64,000 nt of DNA, taken from Streptomyces sp. NBC_01478. Its GTDB lineage: Bacteria; Actinomycetota; Actinomycetes; Streptomycetales; Streptomycetaceae. Positions within the stretch are counted from its first letter, which is position 1, and every line of letters starts with the position of its first letter. The stretch is from positions 12,009,501 to 12,073,500 of the forward strand of contig NZ_CP109444.1 of the NCBI RefSeq assembly GCF_036227225.1. Reading direction: 5' to 3'. The translations under genes and the position numbers were made by a program. Below, in pieces: positions 42,212 through 49,951 of this stretch. The notes under the pieces are model-generated. The model was not told the DNA's origin. It saw nothing but the letters and a program-made list of their open reading frames with translations, and ran no database searches.

Positions 42212-42508
42212 ATGAGCAGCAAGAACCATAACCACGCACCGGAACTACACGGTGTAGCACAGAAGCCGGAAAGCGGTTCCGGCCGTAGCCGTCTGGGCGG
42301 TGCCGAGGCAGCCGTCATCATCGTGGCCATCGTGGTCACGGCGTTCCTCGTGGTGATGGTGGGCCTGGCTCTGAGCGCCGTCCTGAAGCTGATCCTGGGG
42401 GCCGGCCTGGCTGCGGCGGCCGTCGTGGCAGCCGTCACCACCGGAAGCTCCAGCCGCTTGCGCGCGGCGCTGCGTGCCCTGTTCGACCCGTCCGACCCGT
42501 CCGACTGA
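42212..42508 (+). CDS. Small membrane protein
   Basis: A 98-residue protein: hydrophilic N-terminus (MSSKNHNHAPELHG), two adjacent hydrophobic segments at about 35-56 (AAVIIVAIVVTAFLVVMVGL) and 60-78 (LKLILGAGLAAAAVVAAV), and a basic then DPSDPSD tail. AGGGGAA lies 6-7 nt before the ATG. It ends 14 bp before the HTH gene and probably shares its transcript. No family recognised. Confidence 0.6.
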   Translation: MSSKNHNHAPELHGVAQKPESGSGRSRLGGAEAAVIIVAIVVTAFLVVMVGLALSAVLKLILGAGLAAAAVVAAVTTGSSSRLRAALRALFDPSDPSD

Positions 42509-42522
42509 CGGGCGGTCCGGCC

Positions 42523-43287
42523 ATGGGGCGGCAGGAGAAGCCGATCAGCAGCACTGTTCCTGCCGTCGTTGTCCTCGCAGAGTACCTGCGAGGACAACGA
42601 CGGCAGGCCGGGCTGACCTACAGTCAGCTCGCCGGATTCAGCACCCACGACAAGACCACCCTCAGCCGGGCCGCGTCGGGCAGGACAACTCCCGGCGAGG
42701 GCGTCGTCCTCGACTTCGTCCGCGTATGCGCTGCTGCGCAGGGCCACAGCCCCGATGAAGCCCTCGCCGAAGCCCGTAGGCTGTGGCGCGTGGCCCGGTA
42801 TGAAGAGCGACGGGCCGACAGTGGTACTCGGCGGCCGCAGGCTCCTGCGGTCGAAGTCATCGCCGACCGGGCCGAGATGAGCGCGGCGCTGTGTGAACTG
42901 TACGAGAAGGCCGGTGCCCCCTCGTTCCAGCGGATGGAGGAACTGGCTGGCGGCTACGGAAAACTGCCGCACAGCACGGCACACCGCATCGTCCGGCGGG
43001 GAAGGGTTCCTTGCAGCGTGCGGCAGCTCACGGGGTTCCTGGATGCTTGTGGCGTCGCGGGGGTCGAGCAGCGGCCGTGGATCGATGCCTGGCATAAGGT
43101 CCGCCAGGACAGCACCGCCGTGGCTCCCCAACTACCGCACCCGACCGACGCGGCCGATCTGCGCAGACTGACTGTAGAAGGCAAGAACCGCAGTACCGGA
43201 CGTGGAATGCCCGGCCGTACTGAGGCTCGTTCCGCCAGCCTCTGCACGCACCACGATGTAGTCGTCCCCCATTGCTTCGCGCTGTGA
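42523..43287 (+). CDS. Helix-turn-helix (XRE-like) protein containing a perfect palindrome
   Basis: A 254-residue protein. Residues ~14-70 (LAEYLRGQRRQAGLTYSQLA, THDKTTLSRAASGRTTPGEGVVLDFVRVC) form an XRE-like HTH, followed by an Arg-rich linker and a second helical region (MEELAGGYGKLPHSTAHRIVRRGRVPCSVRQLTGFLDACG) that looks like a second HTH. Such proteins are common, poorly known Streptomyces regulators. The coding DNA for residues 13-29 is a perfect 22-bp inverted repeat (42559-42607), which is very unusual inside a gene. Confidence 0.65.
   Translation: MGRQEKPISSTVPAVVVLAEYLRGQRRQAGLTYSQLAGFSTHDKTTLSRAASGRTTPGEGVVLDFVRVCAAAQGHSPDEALAEARRLWRVARYEERRADSGTRRPQAPAVEVIADRAEMSAALCELYEKAGAPSFQRMEELAGGYGKLPHSTAHRIVRRGRVPCSVRQLTGFLDACGVAGVEQRPWIDAWHKVRQDSTAVAPQLPHPTDAADLRRLTVEGKNRSTGRGMPGRTEARSASLCTHHDVVVPHCFAL
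42559..42607. repeat. Perfect 22-bp inverted repeat inside the HTH gene
   Basis: Arms at 42559-42580 (beginning CCTGCCGTCG) and 42586-42607 are exact complements with a 5-base loop AGTAC. In RNA this would be an extremely stable hairpin 37 bases after the start codon. Confidence 0.9.
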
Positions 43288-43337
43288 GGCGAGTGTTCCG
43301 TGCACGGTCGCTGCGTGCCGGGTATCGAGTGCGCGGG

Positions 43338-43931
43338 TCAGGTCAGGGTCGGGCCGTGTCGGAGGAGTACTGACATTGCGTCGATCAGTTCGCGGGTCGA
43401 CGCCTTCGCATCGACAATGCTCTGGGTAAGGAAAACCCCCATGCCTGCCGCTATCAGGGCGACGGCGAGCCGCTCGGGTTCAGGGGCGTCCGGATTCGCC
43501 CGTGCGACGAGTCGGGTCAGCGCTGCGTGCAGCGCCGTAGCCAGCGGCTGGTGCGGGCCGGGGTGGGTCGGATCCCGGAGGAGTTCAGCCCAGAACTGAC
43601 CCACTATAAGCCGCGGTGCCGAGCCTGGCGCACTCTGTATCAGAGTGTTGTGCACGAGGTCGATCACTTCCGCTGTGTCGAGGACATCAGGGCCCTGCGC
43701 GGCCTCGTCGAGGGCTGCGACGACTGGTGCGCGGATGGCCTCGAACACTGCATTGATCAGGTCTTCCCTGCTCGCGAAGTGGCGGTAGATGCCACCCACG
43801 GACATGTTCGCCGCCGCACAGATCTCCGGCATAGACGTGGCGGCGAAGCCCTTGCGCGCGAAGCAGTCCGCGGCGGCGTCGATGATGGCACGACGTACGC
43901 GCGAGCGTCGGTCAGTCGATATACGAGGCAT
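43338..43931 (-). CDS. TetR-family transcriptional regulator
   Basis: A 197-residue protein. HTH: RRAIIDAAADCFARKGFAATSMPEICAAANMSVGGIYRHFASREDLINAVF. C-terminal part (EVIDLVHNTLIQSAPGSAPRLIVGQFWAELLRD, then VALIAAGMGVFLTQSI) is of the TetR_C_6-like kind. ATG 43931. Divergent, with about 340 bases between, from the SDR-monooxygenase operon at 44276, whose promoter has a perfect 10-bp inverted repeat; it is the natural candidate to bind there. Confidence 0.85.
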   Translation of the reverse strand: MPRISTDRRSRVRRAIIDAAADCFARKGFAATSMPEICAAANMSVGGIYRHFASREDLINAVFEAIRAPVVAALDEAAQGPDVLDTAEVIDLVHNTLIQSAPGSAPRLIVGQFWAELLRDPTHPGPHQPLATALHAALTRLVARANPDAPEPERLAVALIAAGMGVFLTQSIVDAKASTRELIDAMSVLLRHGPTLT

Positions 43932-44194
43932 GGTGCAAGCCGGGGGAGTGGCAGGAACAGGGGGACTGCGGGAAACAAGATTCTTGCACGAGATTGTGCC
44001 GGGTGAGAACCGATGCCCCAGCCGGGCCTCGGCCCGTCATCGATGCATTTCTGAGCCCGACCGGTGAATGTCATGTGCGGGGGAGAGCCTACCCATCGCC
44101 GCCCCTCTGTCGGGCTTCGGCTGTCCCCGGGCGGGAGATCGTCCGACTGCTTCTTGGCGGTCCTTCGCTGAGCGAGGCAGACAGCGACCTCTGC

Positions 44195-44246
44195 TTGACG
44201 GGTACGGTCGGCGGTCTCTTTAATAGCGAAAGATCATTCGCTATTA
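44195..44246 (+). promoter_or_regulatory. Promoter and perfect operator of the SDR-monooxygenase operon
   Basis: TTGACG at 44195-44200 and TTTAAT at 44219-44224 (18-bp spacer) form the probable promoter. Overlapping the -10 is a perfect inverted repeat, TAATAGCGAA (44221-44230), 6-bp spacer, TTCGCTATTA (44237-44246). The SDR ATG is 29 bp further on. Confidence 0.65.
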
Positions 44247-44275
44247 GCGTCCGTGAGGACGCAGAGGAGGACAGG

Positions 44276-45013
44276 ATGACGACGCAACGCACTGCTCTCG
44301 TTACCGGTGGTGGCAGCGGGATCGGGCGAGCTGCCGCCGAACTGCTGGCTGACCAAGGGTGGTCGGTGATGATCACTGGCCGCCGTGAGGACCCGCTGCG
44401 CGAGATAGCGAAAGGACGTGACTCGATAGCGGTGCACGTCGGGGATGTCTCCGCCGATGGCTCCGCGAGGGACATGGTCCAGGCAACCCTCGCTGAGTTC
44501 GGACGGCTGGACGCGCTGGTCAACAACGCGGGCATGCTTTCTCCCGTAGGCACGGCGGAGATCACCGCCGACCACCTGGACGCGCTGTTCCGTACCAACG
44601 TGCACGGCCCGGTCCAGCTGGTGGCCGCAGCTGCGGACGCACTGGCCGACGGTGGCAGCATCGTCAACGTCACCAGCGCCATCGCGCACAAACCCACCGG
44701 CGGGCCGCTCTACTACGCCGCGAGCAAGTCCACGCTGGGGTATCTGACGCGTTGCTGGGCAGCAGAACTGGCCCCGCGTAAAATCCGGGTCAACGCGATC
44801 GCGCCCGGCCCGACCGAGTCCGACATTCTCTCCACGATCGCCAACCCGGAGGTGGTCGAGCAGATCAAGGCGGCCGAGGCCGCGAGTCTGCCGCTCAAGC
44901 GCCGTGGAACCGCCGCGGAGGTCGCACGGTGGATCGTTGCCCTGGCCGACCCGGACGCTTCCTGGGTGACCGGCCAGATCCTGGCCGTCGATGGCGGGAT
45001 GTCGGTCGGATGA
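44276..45013 (+). CDS. Short-chain dehydrogenase/reductase (SDR)
   Basis: A 245-residue classical SDR: TGGGSGIG at 10-17, NNAGM at ~86, TSAIA then YYAASKSTLGY active site, and VTGQILAVDGGMSVG at the end. TGRRE after strand 2 favours NADP(H). ATG 44276 with GAGGAGG 5 nt upstream; an open frame extends upstream without protein character. Overlaps the FAD monooxygenase gene by ATGA. Similar to the SDR at 14157 which also partners an aromatic hydroxylase. Confidence 0.88.
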   Translation: MTTQRTALVTGGGSGIGRAAAELLADQGWSVMITGRREDPLREIAKGRDSIAVHVGDVSADGSARDMVQATLAEFGRLDALVNNAGMLSPVGTAEITADHLDALFRTNVHGPVQLVAAAADALADGGSIVNVTSAIAHKPTGGPLYYAASKSTLGYLTRCWAAELAPRKIRVNAIAPGPTESDILSTIANPEVVEQIKAAEAASLPLKRRGTAAEVARWIVALADPDASWVTGQILAVDGGMSVG

Positions 45014-46047
45014 GCCGCCGAGTCCTTGTCGTCGGCGCCGGGCCTGTAGGACTCGGCCTCGCCCACGGTCTGCACGTCCGGGGCGCTGAGGTGGCGGTGG
45101 TGGAACGGGCCCCAGAGCTGACCGAGGTCGGATGGGCGATCTCGCTGACCGACCGGCATCACAAGGCGCTGGATCAGCTGGGCTTACCGCCTGGCCTGTG
45201 GCAGCGGGACCTGATGGTGCGCGAGTACATCTTCGACGCGCACACCTCGGTTCCCGTGGACACCATGCCGAGTTACCCCGGAATGCTGCTGGAGCGGTCT
45301 GTCTTACAGACGCGGCTCCTCGATCCGGTCCGTGACCTGGTTCGCACCGGCACCACTCCAGCCGCGGTCGAGGACGACGGCATCACCGTCGGCGTCCGCT
45401 TCGACGATGGCACCACCGGCGAGTACGACGCCGTCATCGGAGCTGACGGCGTCCGCTCCTGGATCCGCCTCAACGTCCTCGGCGGTCCTGCACCGTTCGA
45501 TATCGGCTGCACCGTGATGCGTTTCCGCCTCCCGAACAAGATCGGCGTGACCTTCGCCGCCCGCACCACACCGGTCCAGGGCTCGCGACTGGCGTACTTC
45601 CTGATCGACGGGGGCAAGACCCTGCACTGCATGGTGTTCATCAACGACCCGGCCCGGCGGCACCGTGACACCCGGCTGAGCGCGCTGGCTGAACGATTCG
45701 CTGGCCTGCAAGGCCCCCTCGGCTACGTGGTCGAGGCCATGCGGTCTGACCCCGACCACCTCGCCGTCGACATCGAGCAGGTCACCACCACCGTCTGGGC
45801 CCGTGGCCGGGTCGCGATCGCCGGCGACGCCGCCCACGCCATGAGCCCGGCTCTCGGTCAAGGGGGCGGTGCGGGACTCGAGGATGCGGCAGTCCTCTCG
45901 GATCTGCTCACGGCCCCCGGGCTCCCGGTCGAACAGGCCCTCTCCGGCTACGAACGACTCCGCCGTCCAGCCGCGCAGGAACTGCAGTACCGCTCCTTCA
46001 ACGCGGCTCGCGATCTCGTACCGCCTCCGCTGAAAGCCCTGATGTAA
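45010..46047 (+). CDS. FAD-dependent monooxygenase (PHBH-like, short type)
   Basis: A 345-residue flavoprotein: GAGPVG motif at 8-13 (VLVVGAGPVGLGLAHGL), VIGADGVRSWIR (DG motif) and VAIAGDAAHAMSPALGQGGGAGLEDAAVL (GD motif). It lacks the C-terminal thioredoxin-like domain of the hydroxylase at 15413. This type includes salicylate- and 6-hydroxynicotinate-hydroxylase-like and tetracycline-modifying enzymes. ATG overlaps the SDR stop. Substrate unknown; the operon operator indicates induction by a specific ligand. Confidence 0.87.
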   Translation: MSRRVLVVGAGPVGLGLAHGLHVRGAEVAVVERAPELTEVGWAISLTDRHHKALDQLGLPPGLWQRDLMVREYIFDAHTSVPVDTMPSYPGMLLERSVLQTRLLDPVRDLVRTGTTPAAVEDDGITVGVRFDDGTTGEYDAVIGADGVRSWIRLNVLGGPAPFDIGCTVMRFRLPNKIGVTFAARTTPVQGSRLAYFLIDGGKTLHCMVFINDPARRHRDTRLSALAERFAGLQGPLGYVVEAMRSDPDHLAVDIEQVTTTVWARGRVAIAGDAAHAMSPALGQGGGAGLEDAAVLSDLLTAPGLPVEQALSGYERLRRPAAQELQYRSFNAARDLVPPPLKALM

Positions 46048-46339
46048 CCATGCGACGGTGTGCCGAAGCGCAGGCTCTGCATCACGCCTACGACGGCCAG
46101 GACGCTGACGACTTCATGCGGTGCCTTGCCGTTCGCGTCGCCCGGGATGCCGCGCGACCGCCCCGGATTGCCCGTGCGGTCCTTGCTCCCGTCTCGCCAC
46201 CCCCCAGATGCCGCCGCCGGCAGCTGCCCTTGTTCTCTCGGCCGCTGCGATGCGCCGGGTTGGTGTCAATGGGCGGGTGTCGGTGACGGCATGTCAGCCC
46301 TGGAGGTTTTCGCTGGTGGAGTTCTAAGCCCTGGGAGGG

Positions 46340-46373
46340 CGGGCGGCCTGTACTTCCGTGCCCAGGCCGCCCG
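46340..46373 (-). terminator. Hairpin terminator after the HD-SnoaL gene
   Basis: Perfect 11-bp stem CGGGCGGCCTG (46340-46350) / CAGGCCGCCCG (46363-46373) with 12-nt loop, 6 bp beyond the stop of the minus-strand gene and also downstream of the converging monooxygenase gene. Confidence 0.75.
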
Positions 46374-46379
46374 ACGCGG

Positions 46380-47429
46380 TCAGTTGAAGAACGGGTCGTC
46401 CACGACGTGAACCCAGCCGCCGCCCGGCTGGCGTCGGAGAATCTCGGTGGTGGTGGTGACCACCGGCTCCGGTCCGACCCCGGTGAGGGTGGCGGTGTTC
46501 GACACCAGAGCGACGTCGTCGACCTGTCGGATCTCGCGCATTTCGAGCTTGAGGTGGGCACCGCTGTCGACCATCTGCTGCATGGCCTGGCGGATGGCGT
46601 CCGTGCCCACCAGGTGATTTCCGGGAGTGGGGACGAAGTGGGCGTTCGGCTCGTACAGCGACACCAGACCCTCGACGTCACCGGCCTCCAGGTACTCCAT
46701 GTACATGGCCCCCAACTGCTGGGGCGTCTCGGCACGGCGGCGGGCGGTGACACCGACCGGCTTGTCGCCCCAACCGGCCGCGTCGATCAGGTCGTACCAG
46801 GTGGGATAGGCGCCGTAGGGCAGGTGGCGGCGCACCAGGTCGCCGATGAAGGTCGTCGGGGACGCCTTCCGGGGCTTGGCCAGGCCCTGGGTGATGATGA
46901 TGTCGCTGAACCCGTGGGCCAGGTCCTGACGCGGCAGCAGGGCGTGCACTTCGTCGGCGAGGCCGGCAGGAAGGCTCTCACGCTGGATTCCGAGGATGTC
47001 GGTGGCGATACCCAAGTGGGCCAGCGCCACCTCCGTGCCCTTGCGCGAGGCGATGCCGTCCGTGGTGTGCAGGGCGATGGCGTCCCAGACGACGGCGATA
47101 CGCTCTTCTTCGACACCACGCTCGCGGAGGAACGCCGCTGCGATGTCGGCGCCGTCGACCTCGAAACGCTGATCGCCGTTGCTGCCCTCCTCGCTCAGTC
47201 CCAGGTCGTGCAGGACGCAAGCGACGAACAGCAGTTCGTCGTCGTAGTCGGTACCGGCGCGCAGACCCTTGTTCTGGGCATGGGCGCGGGCGAAGACGTA
47301 GCTGCGGACGCAGTGATCGTGAATGAAGGCAGGCGTGGCCTGTTCAGCAAAGGCGAATGTGTCCCGGGTGAGGCTCGTGTCGGGGAGGTCGAGCTGCTCG
47401 AACACGGACAGGTGTGCGTCGGTGGTCAT
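46380..47429 (-). CDS. HD-domain hydrolase fused to a SnoaL-like domain, copy 4
   Basis: A 349-residue two-domain protein. Residues 1-215 are the HD hydrolase: H39 (HDHCVRSYVFAR), H74-D75 (VLHDLGLSEEG), H121 (AIALHTTDG), with QRFEVDGADIAAAF. Residues ~228-345 are a SnoaL/NTF2-like cone (TPQQLGAMYMEYLEAGDVEG, LVSLYEPNAHFVPTPGNHLVG, GGGWVHVVDDPFFN). The fusion links two families that are separate neighbours elsewhere in the window. ATG 47429 with AAGGAG upstream. Same strand as the alpha/beta hydrolase at 47588, and both lie opposite GlxA regulator 2, so they probably form one regulated unit. Confidence 0.85.
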   Translation of the reverse strand: MTTDAHLSVFEQLDLPDTSLTRDTFAFAEQATPAFIHDHCVRSYVFARAHAQNKGLRAGTDYDDELLFVACVLHDLGLSEEGSNGDQRFEVDGADIAAAFLRERGVEEERIAVVWDAIALHTTDGIASRKGTEVALAHLGIATDILGIQRESLPAGLADEVHALLPRQDLAHGFSDIIITQGLAKPRKASPTTFIGDLVRRHLPYGAYPTWYDLIDAAGWGDKPVGVTARRRAETPQQLGAMYMEYLEAGDVEGLVSLYEPNAHFVPTPGNHLVGTDAIRQAMQQMVDSGAHLKLEMREIRQVDDVALVSNTATLTGVGPEPVVTTTTEILRRQPGGGWVHVVDDPFFN

Positions 47430-47587
47430 GATGTGTCTCCTTCATTTGGGCCCCGGTCCGGGGCGAATCGGCACGGTGGCCGGGCGGCACGCTCACGCGT
47501 GCCGGGTATGGAGGGTGGGGGCGGCTGCACGGCATGTGGAGTGACAGCCGATCGCCGCACGGGGGATGCGCGGCTGGAGTGCTGTGC

Positions 47588-48388
47588 CTACATCTGGGCG
47601 ACGAATGCGCCGATGTGTTCGGCCACTTGGTCGGGTACCTCAAGGGGCGAGAGGTGGCCGGTGTCCTTCAGAACGGTCAGCGTGGCGGTCGGGATCAGCG
47701 GCAGCAGGTGGTCGGCAAGCACGGTCGGCGGGTCGACCTTGTCGTGGCTGCCCGCGAGAACCAGCACCGGCACCTCGATGGCTGAGACGCCGGCCGACAC
47801 GTCCTGGACCATGCCCTGGCGCGACCATGCAAGACGCGCCTGCTCGCCGCCGCGCATACTGTCCTCGACCACCTGCCGGCGCAGCTCGGGAGTCAGCCCG
47901 CCGCGGGTCATCATCAGGTCGATACCCTGAAGAATCCCCTCCTCGCTCTCGTAGGCGTGGAGAGCCATCTCCTGCATCTGCTCGGTCACCCCGATCGGCG
48001 CGGGCGGTGCGGGCGCCACGAGGACGGCTCCCCGCAACCCGGCGGGCTTGCGTGCGGCCAGTATCTGGGCCACCTTGCCGCCCATGGAGTGTCCGACGAG
48101 CACGTAGTCGGAGTATCCGAGCGCATCGATGACCCGCTGCGCGTCGTCCGCGAGCTGCTCCAGGCCGTAAGGTCCCGGCACGCTCGTGGAGTCGCCCCAT
48201 CCACGCTGGTCGTAGGCCACGAAGCCCTGTCCGGGATCCAGCAGCCGCAGCACCGGGATCCAGGTGCGCCGGGAGCCTCCGTAGTAGTGCAGGAAGACCA
48301 GCGCCGGACCGTCACCCTCATGGACGTGGGCGTACACCTGGCCGCCCTGTACGTCGAAGAAGCGGCCCACCACATTCAGCGAAGTCAT
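47588..48388 (-). CDS. Alpha/beta-hydrolase
   Basis: A 266-residue protein: LVFLHYYGGSRRTW oxyanion region, nucleophile elbow VLVGHSMGGKVAQ (Ser about 98), acid in VLAGSHDKVDPP, catalytic His in KDTGHLSPLEVP. All triad residues present. ATG 48388 with GAGGAG upstream was preferred; the frame extends upstream without conservation. Divergent from GlxA regulator 2. A broken, frameshifted relative lies at 52474 in the same window. Confidence 0.85.
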   Translation of the reverse strand: MTSLNVVGRFFDVQGGQVYAHVHEGDGPALVFLHYYGGSRRTWIPVLRLLDPGQGFVAYDQRGWGDSTSVPGPYGLEQLADDAQRVIDALGYSDYVLVGHSMGGKVAQILAARKPAGLRGAVLVAPAPPAPIGVTEQMQEMALHAYESEEGILQGIDLMMTRGGLTPELRRQVVEDSMRGGEQARLAWSRQGMVQDVSAGVSAIEVPVLVLAGSHDKVDPPTVLADHLLPLIPTATLTVLKDTGHLSPLEVPDQVAEHIGAFVAQM

Positions 48389-48676
48389 CGCCAGCTCCTC
48401 GTCCACGGCCGGGGCTCTCGGACCGCTCCACCGATGTGTGGAGTCGGCTGCCCCGCGCTCGTTCCTCGATCCTGCTCCGGAACCTCCCGTCCAGGACACG
48501 GCTCATCTGCCATCATCCGCATCTTTTGAGCCAGAACTGCGCGGATGGGCCCTTGCTTTCCGGTCACACGATCAGCGGCTTGAACAGGTGATTTATCCCG
48601 GGAACATCTCTGGGCCAGGGCATGGCGGCTCCCTGGCCCTCCCTGCGATATGAATGACGGACGTAACATTGCGGCC

Positions 48677-49624
48677 ATGAACAAGCATCGGGTCATGGTC
48701 CTGGCGATCGACGGCGTGCTGCCCATGGATCTGGGGATCCCCACGCAGATCTTCAACGCCCGTCCGAACACCCCTTACGAGCTCACCGTGTGCGGCGACA
48801 CCGAGGAGGCCGTGACCACGAGCGCCGGTTTCACCCTCGGGCTGACCGCGGGTCTCGAGGCGCTCGCCGAAGCGGACACGATCATCGTCCCGGGCGTCGA
48901 GGACTTCCGGCGCCCTCCGCGCCCACGGGTGAGGGCCGCTCTCAAGCTCGCCGGCCGCGCCGGGATACGCATCGCTTCCATCTGCACCGGCGCCTTCGCC
49001 GTCGCCTCGGCCGGACTGCTCGACGGCCGCACCGTCACCACCCACTGGGCCAGCGCGGACGACCTCGAAAAGCTCTACCCCCGGCTGCGCGTCGACCGCA
49101 ACGTCCTCTACATCGACAACGACACCATCCTGACCTCCGCGGGATTTACGGCCGGCATCGACCTGTGTCTGCACCTGGTCCGCAAAGACCTCGGCGCGGC
49201 CGTCGCGAACGACATCGCCAGGGACATCGTCGCCGCCCCGCACCGCGACGGCGGCCAGGCCCAGTACATCAGCAGGAGCCTCCCCACCCCCCAGGCCACC
49301 ACGCTCGCCGGCACCCGTGAACGGGCCCTGCTCCACCTCGAAGAGGACCTCACCATCCCCCACCTCGCCGACCATGCCGGCGTCTCCCCGCGCACCCTGA
49401 CCCGCCTGTGGCGCCAGGAAACCGGCGTCAGCCCCCACCAGTGGCTCCTGACCGCCCGCATCAACCGCGCGCGAGAACTCCTGGAGACCACCGACCTCCA
49501 GGTGGAACAGATCGCCGTCCGGTGCGGCCTCGGCAGCGGCGCCAACATGCGCGCCCGTTTCCGTGACGCACTCGACGTCACGCCCACGGCCTATCGCCGC
49601 ACCTTCCAGCACCGGGCCGCCTGA
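48677..49624 (+). CDS. GlxA-type regulator 2 (DJ-1/PfpI domain plus AraC HTH)
   Basis: A 315-residue protein: DJ-1/PfpI domain with C103 in SICTGAFAVASAGLLDGR, and two AraC HTH units (TIPHLADHAGVSPRTLTRLWRQETGVSPHQWL and QVEQIAVRCGLGSGANMRARFRDALDVTPTAYRR). ATG 48677 rather than 48650 because it starts the fold (MNKHRVMVLAIDG) and TAACAT lies 7 bp before it, fitting a leaderless transcript. Divergent from the hydrolase and HD-SnoaL genes. Close relative of regulator 1 (31040). Confidence 0.9.
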   Translation: MNKHRVMVLAIDGVLPMDLGIPTQIFNARPNTPYELTVCGDTEEAVTTSAGFTLGLTAGLEALAEADTIIVPGVEDFRRPPRPRVRAALKLAGRAGIRIASICTGAFAVASAGLLDGRTVTTHWASADDLEKLYPRLRVDRNVLYIDNDTILTSAGFTAGIDLCLHLVRKDLGAAVANDIARDIVAAPHRDGGQAQYISRSLPTPQATTLAGTRERALLHLEEDLTIPHLADHAGVSPRTLTRLWRQETGVSPHQWLLTARINRARELLETTDLQVEQIAVRCGLGSGANMRARFRDALDVTPTAYRRTFQHRAA

Positions 49625-49951
49625 CGGCGAAGGCCGCACTTGCGCGGTCACCGAGTCCGTCGACCCAGGCGCACGTCCGCCCCGACAGTGTCCAGGGCAG
49701 AAAGACAGCCTCACGGCAGGGCGTCGGGGCCGTCCGGCCGATCCAGGACACCGTCGAACAACGGGTGCACGGCCTGCTCGCCGAACTCGACATCTCGGGG
49801 GGAGTGCACCGGGGCGTGCTGGACTGAAGGGTTCGGCCTGCGGCCTGTGCGAGGGCCGGCCTCCTTGTTTGCGCTGGCCTCGCGGGCAGTGGCTTCAAGA
49901 CGAAGGAGGCTCGTTGCCGGTGTGGTCAGCGGTGGCTGCGATCATCGGTGT
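49625..49951. other. Intergenic stretch with no recognised gene
   Basis: About 330 bases between GlxA regulator 2 and the AraC gene. A plus-strand piece near 49720-49830 (GAVRPIQDTVEQRVHGLLAE, LDISGGVHRGVLD) has protein character but no start or family; possibly a remnant. Confidence 0.35.

Noticed and set aside
46050..46286. Short open frame after the flavin monooxygenase
   Set aside because: Arg/Pro-rich translation, no ribosome-binding site and no similarity to known proteins; treated as intergenic.
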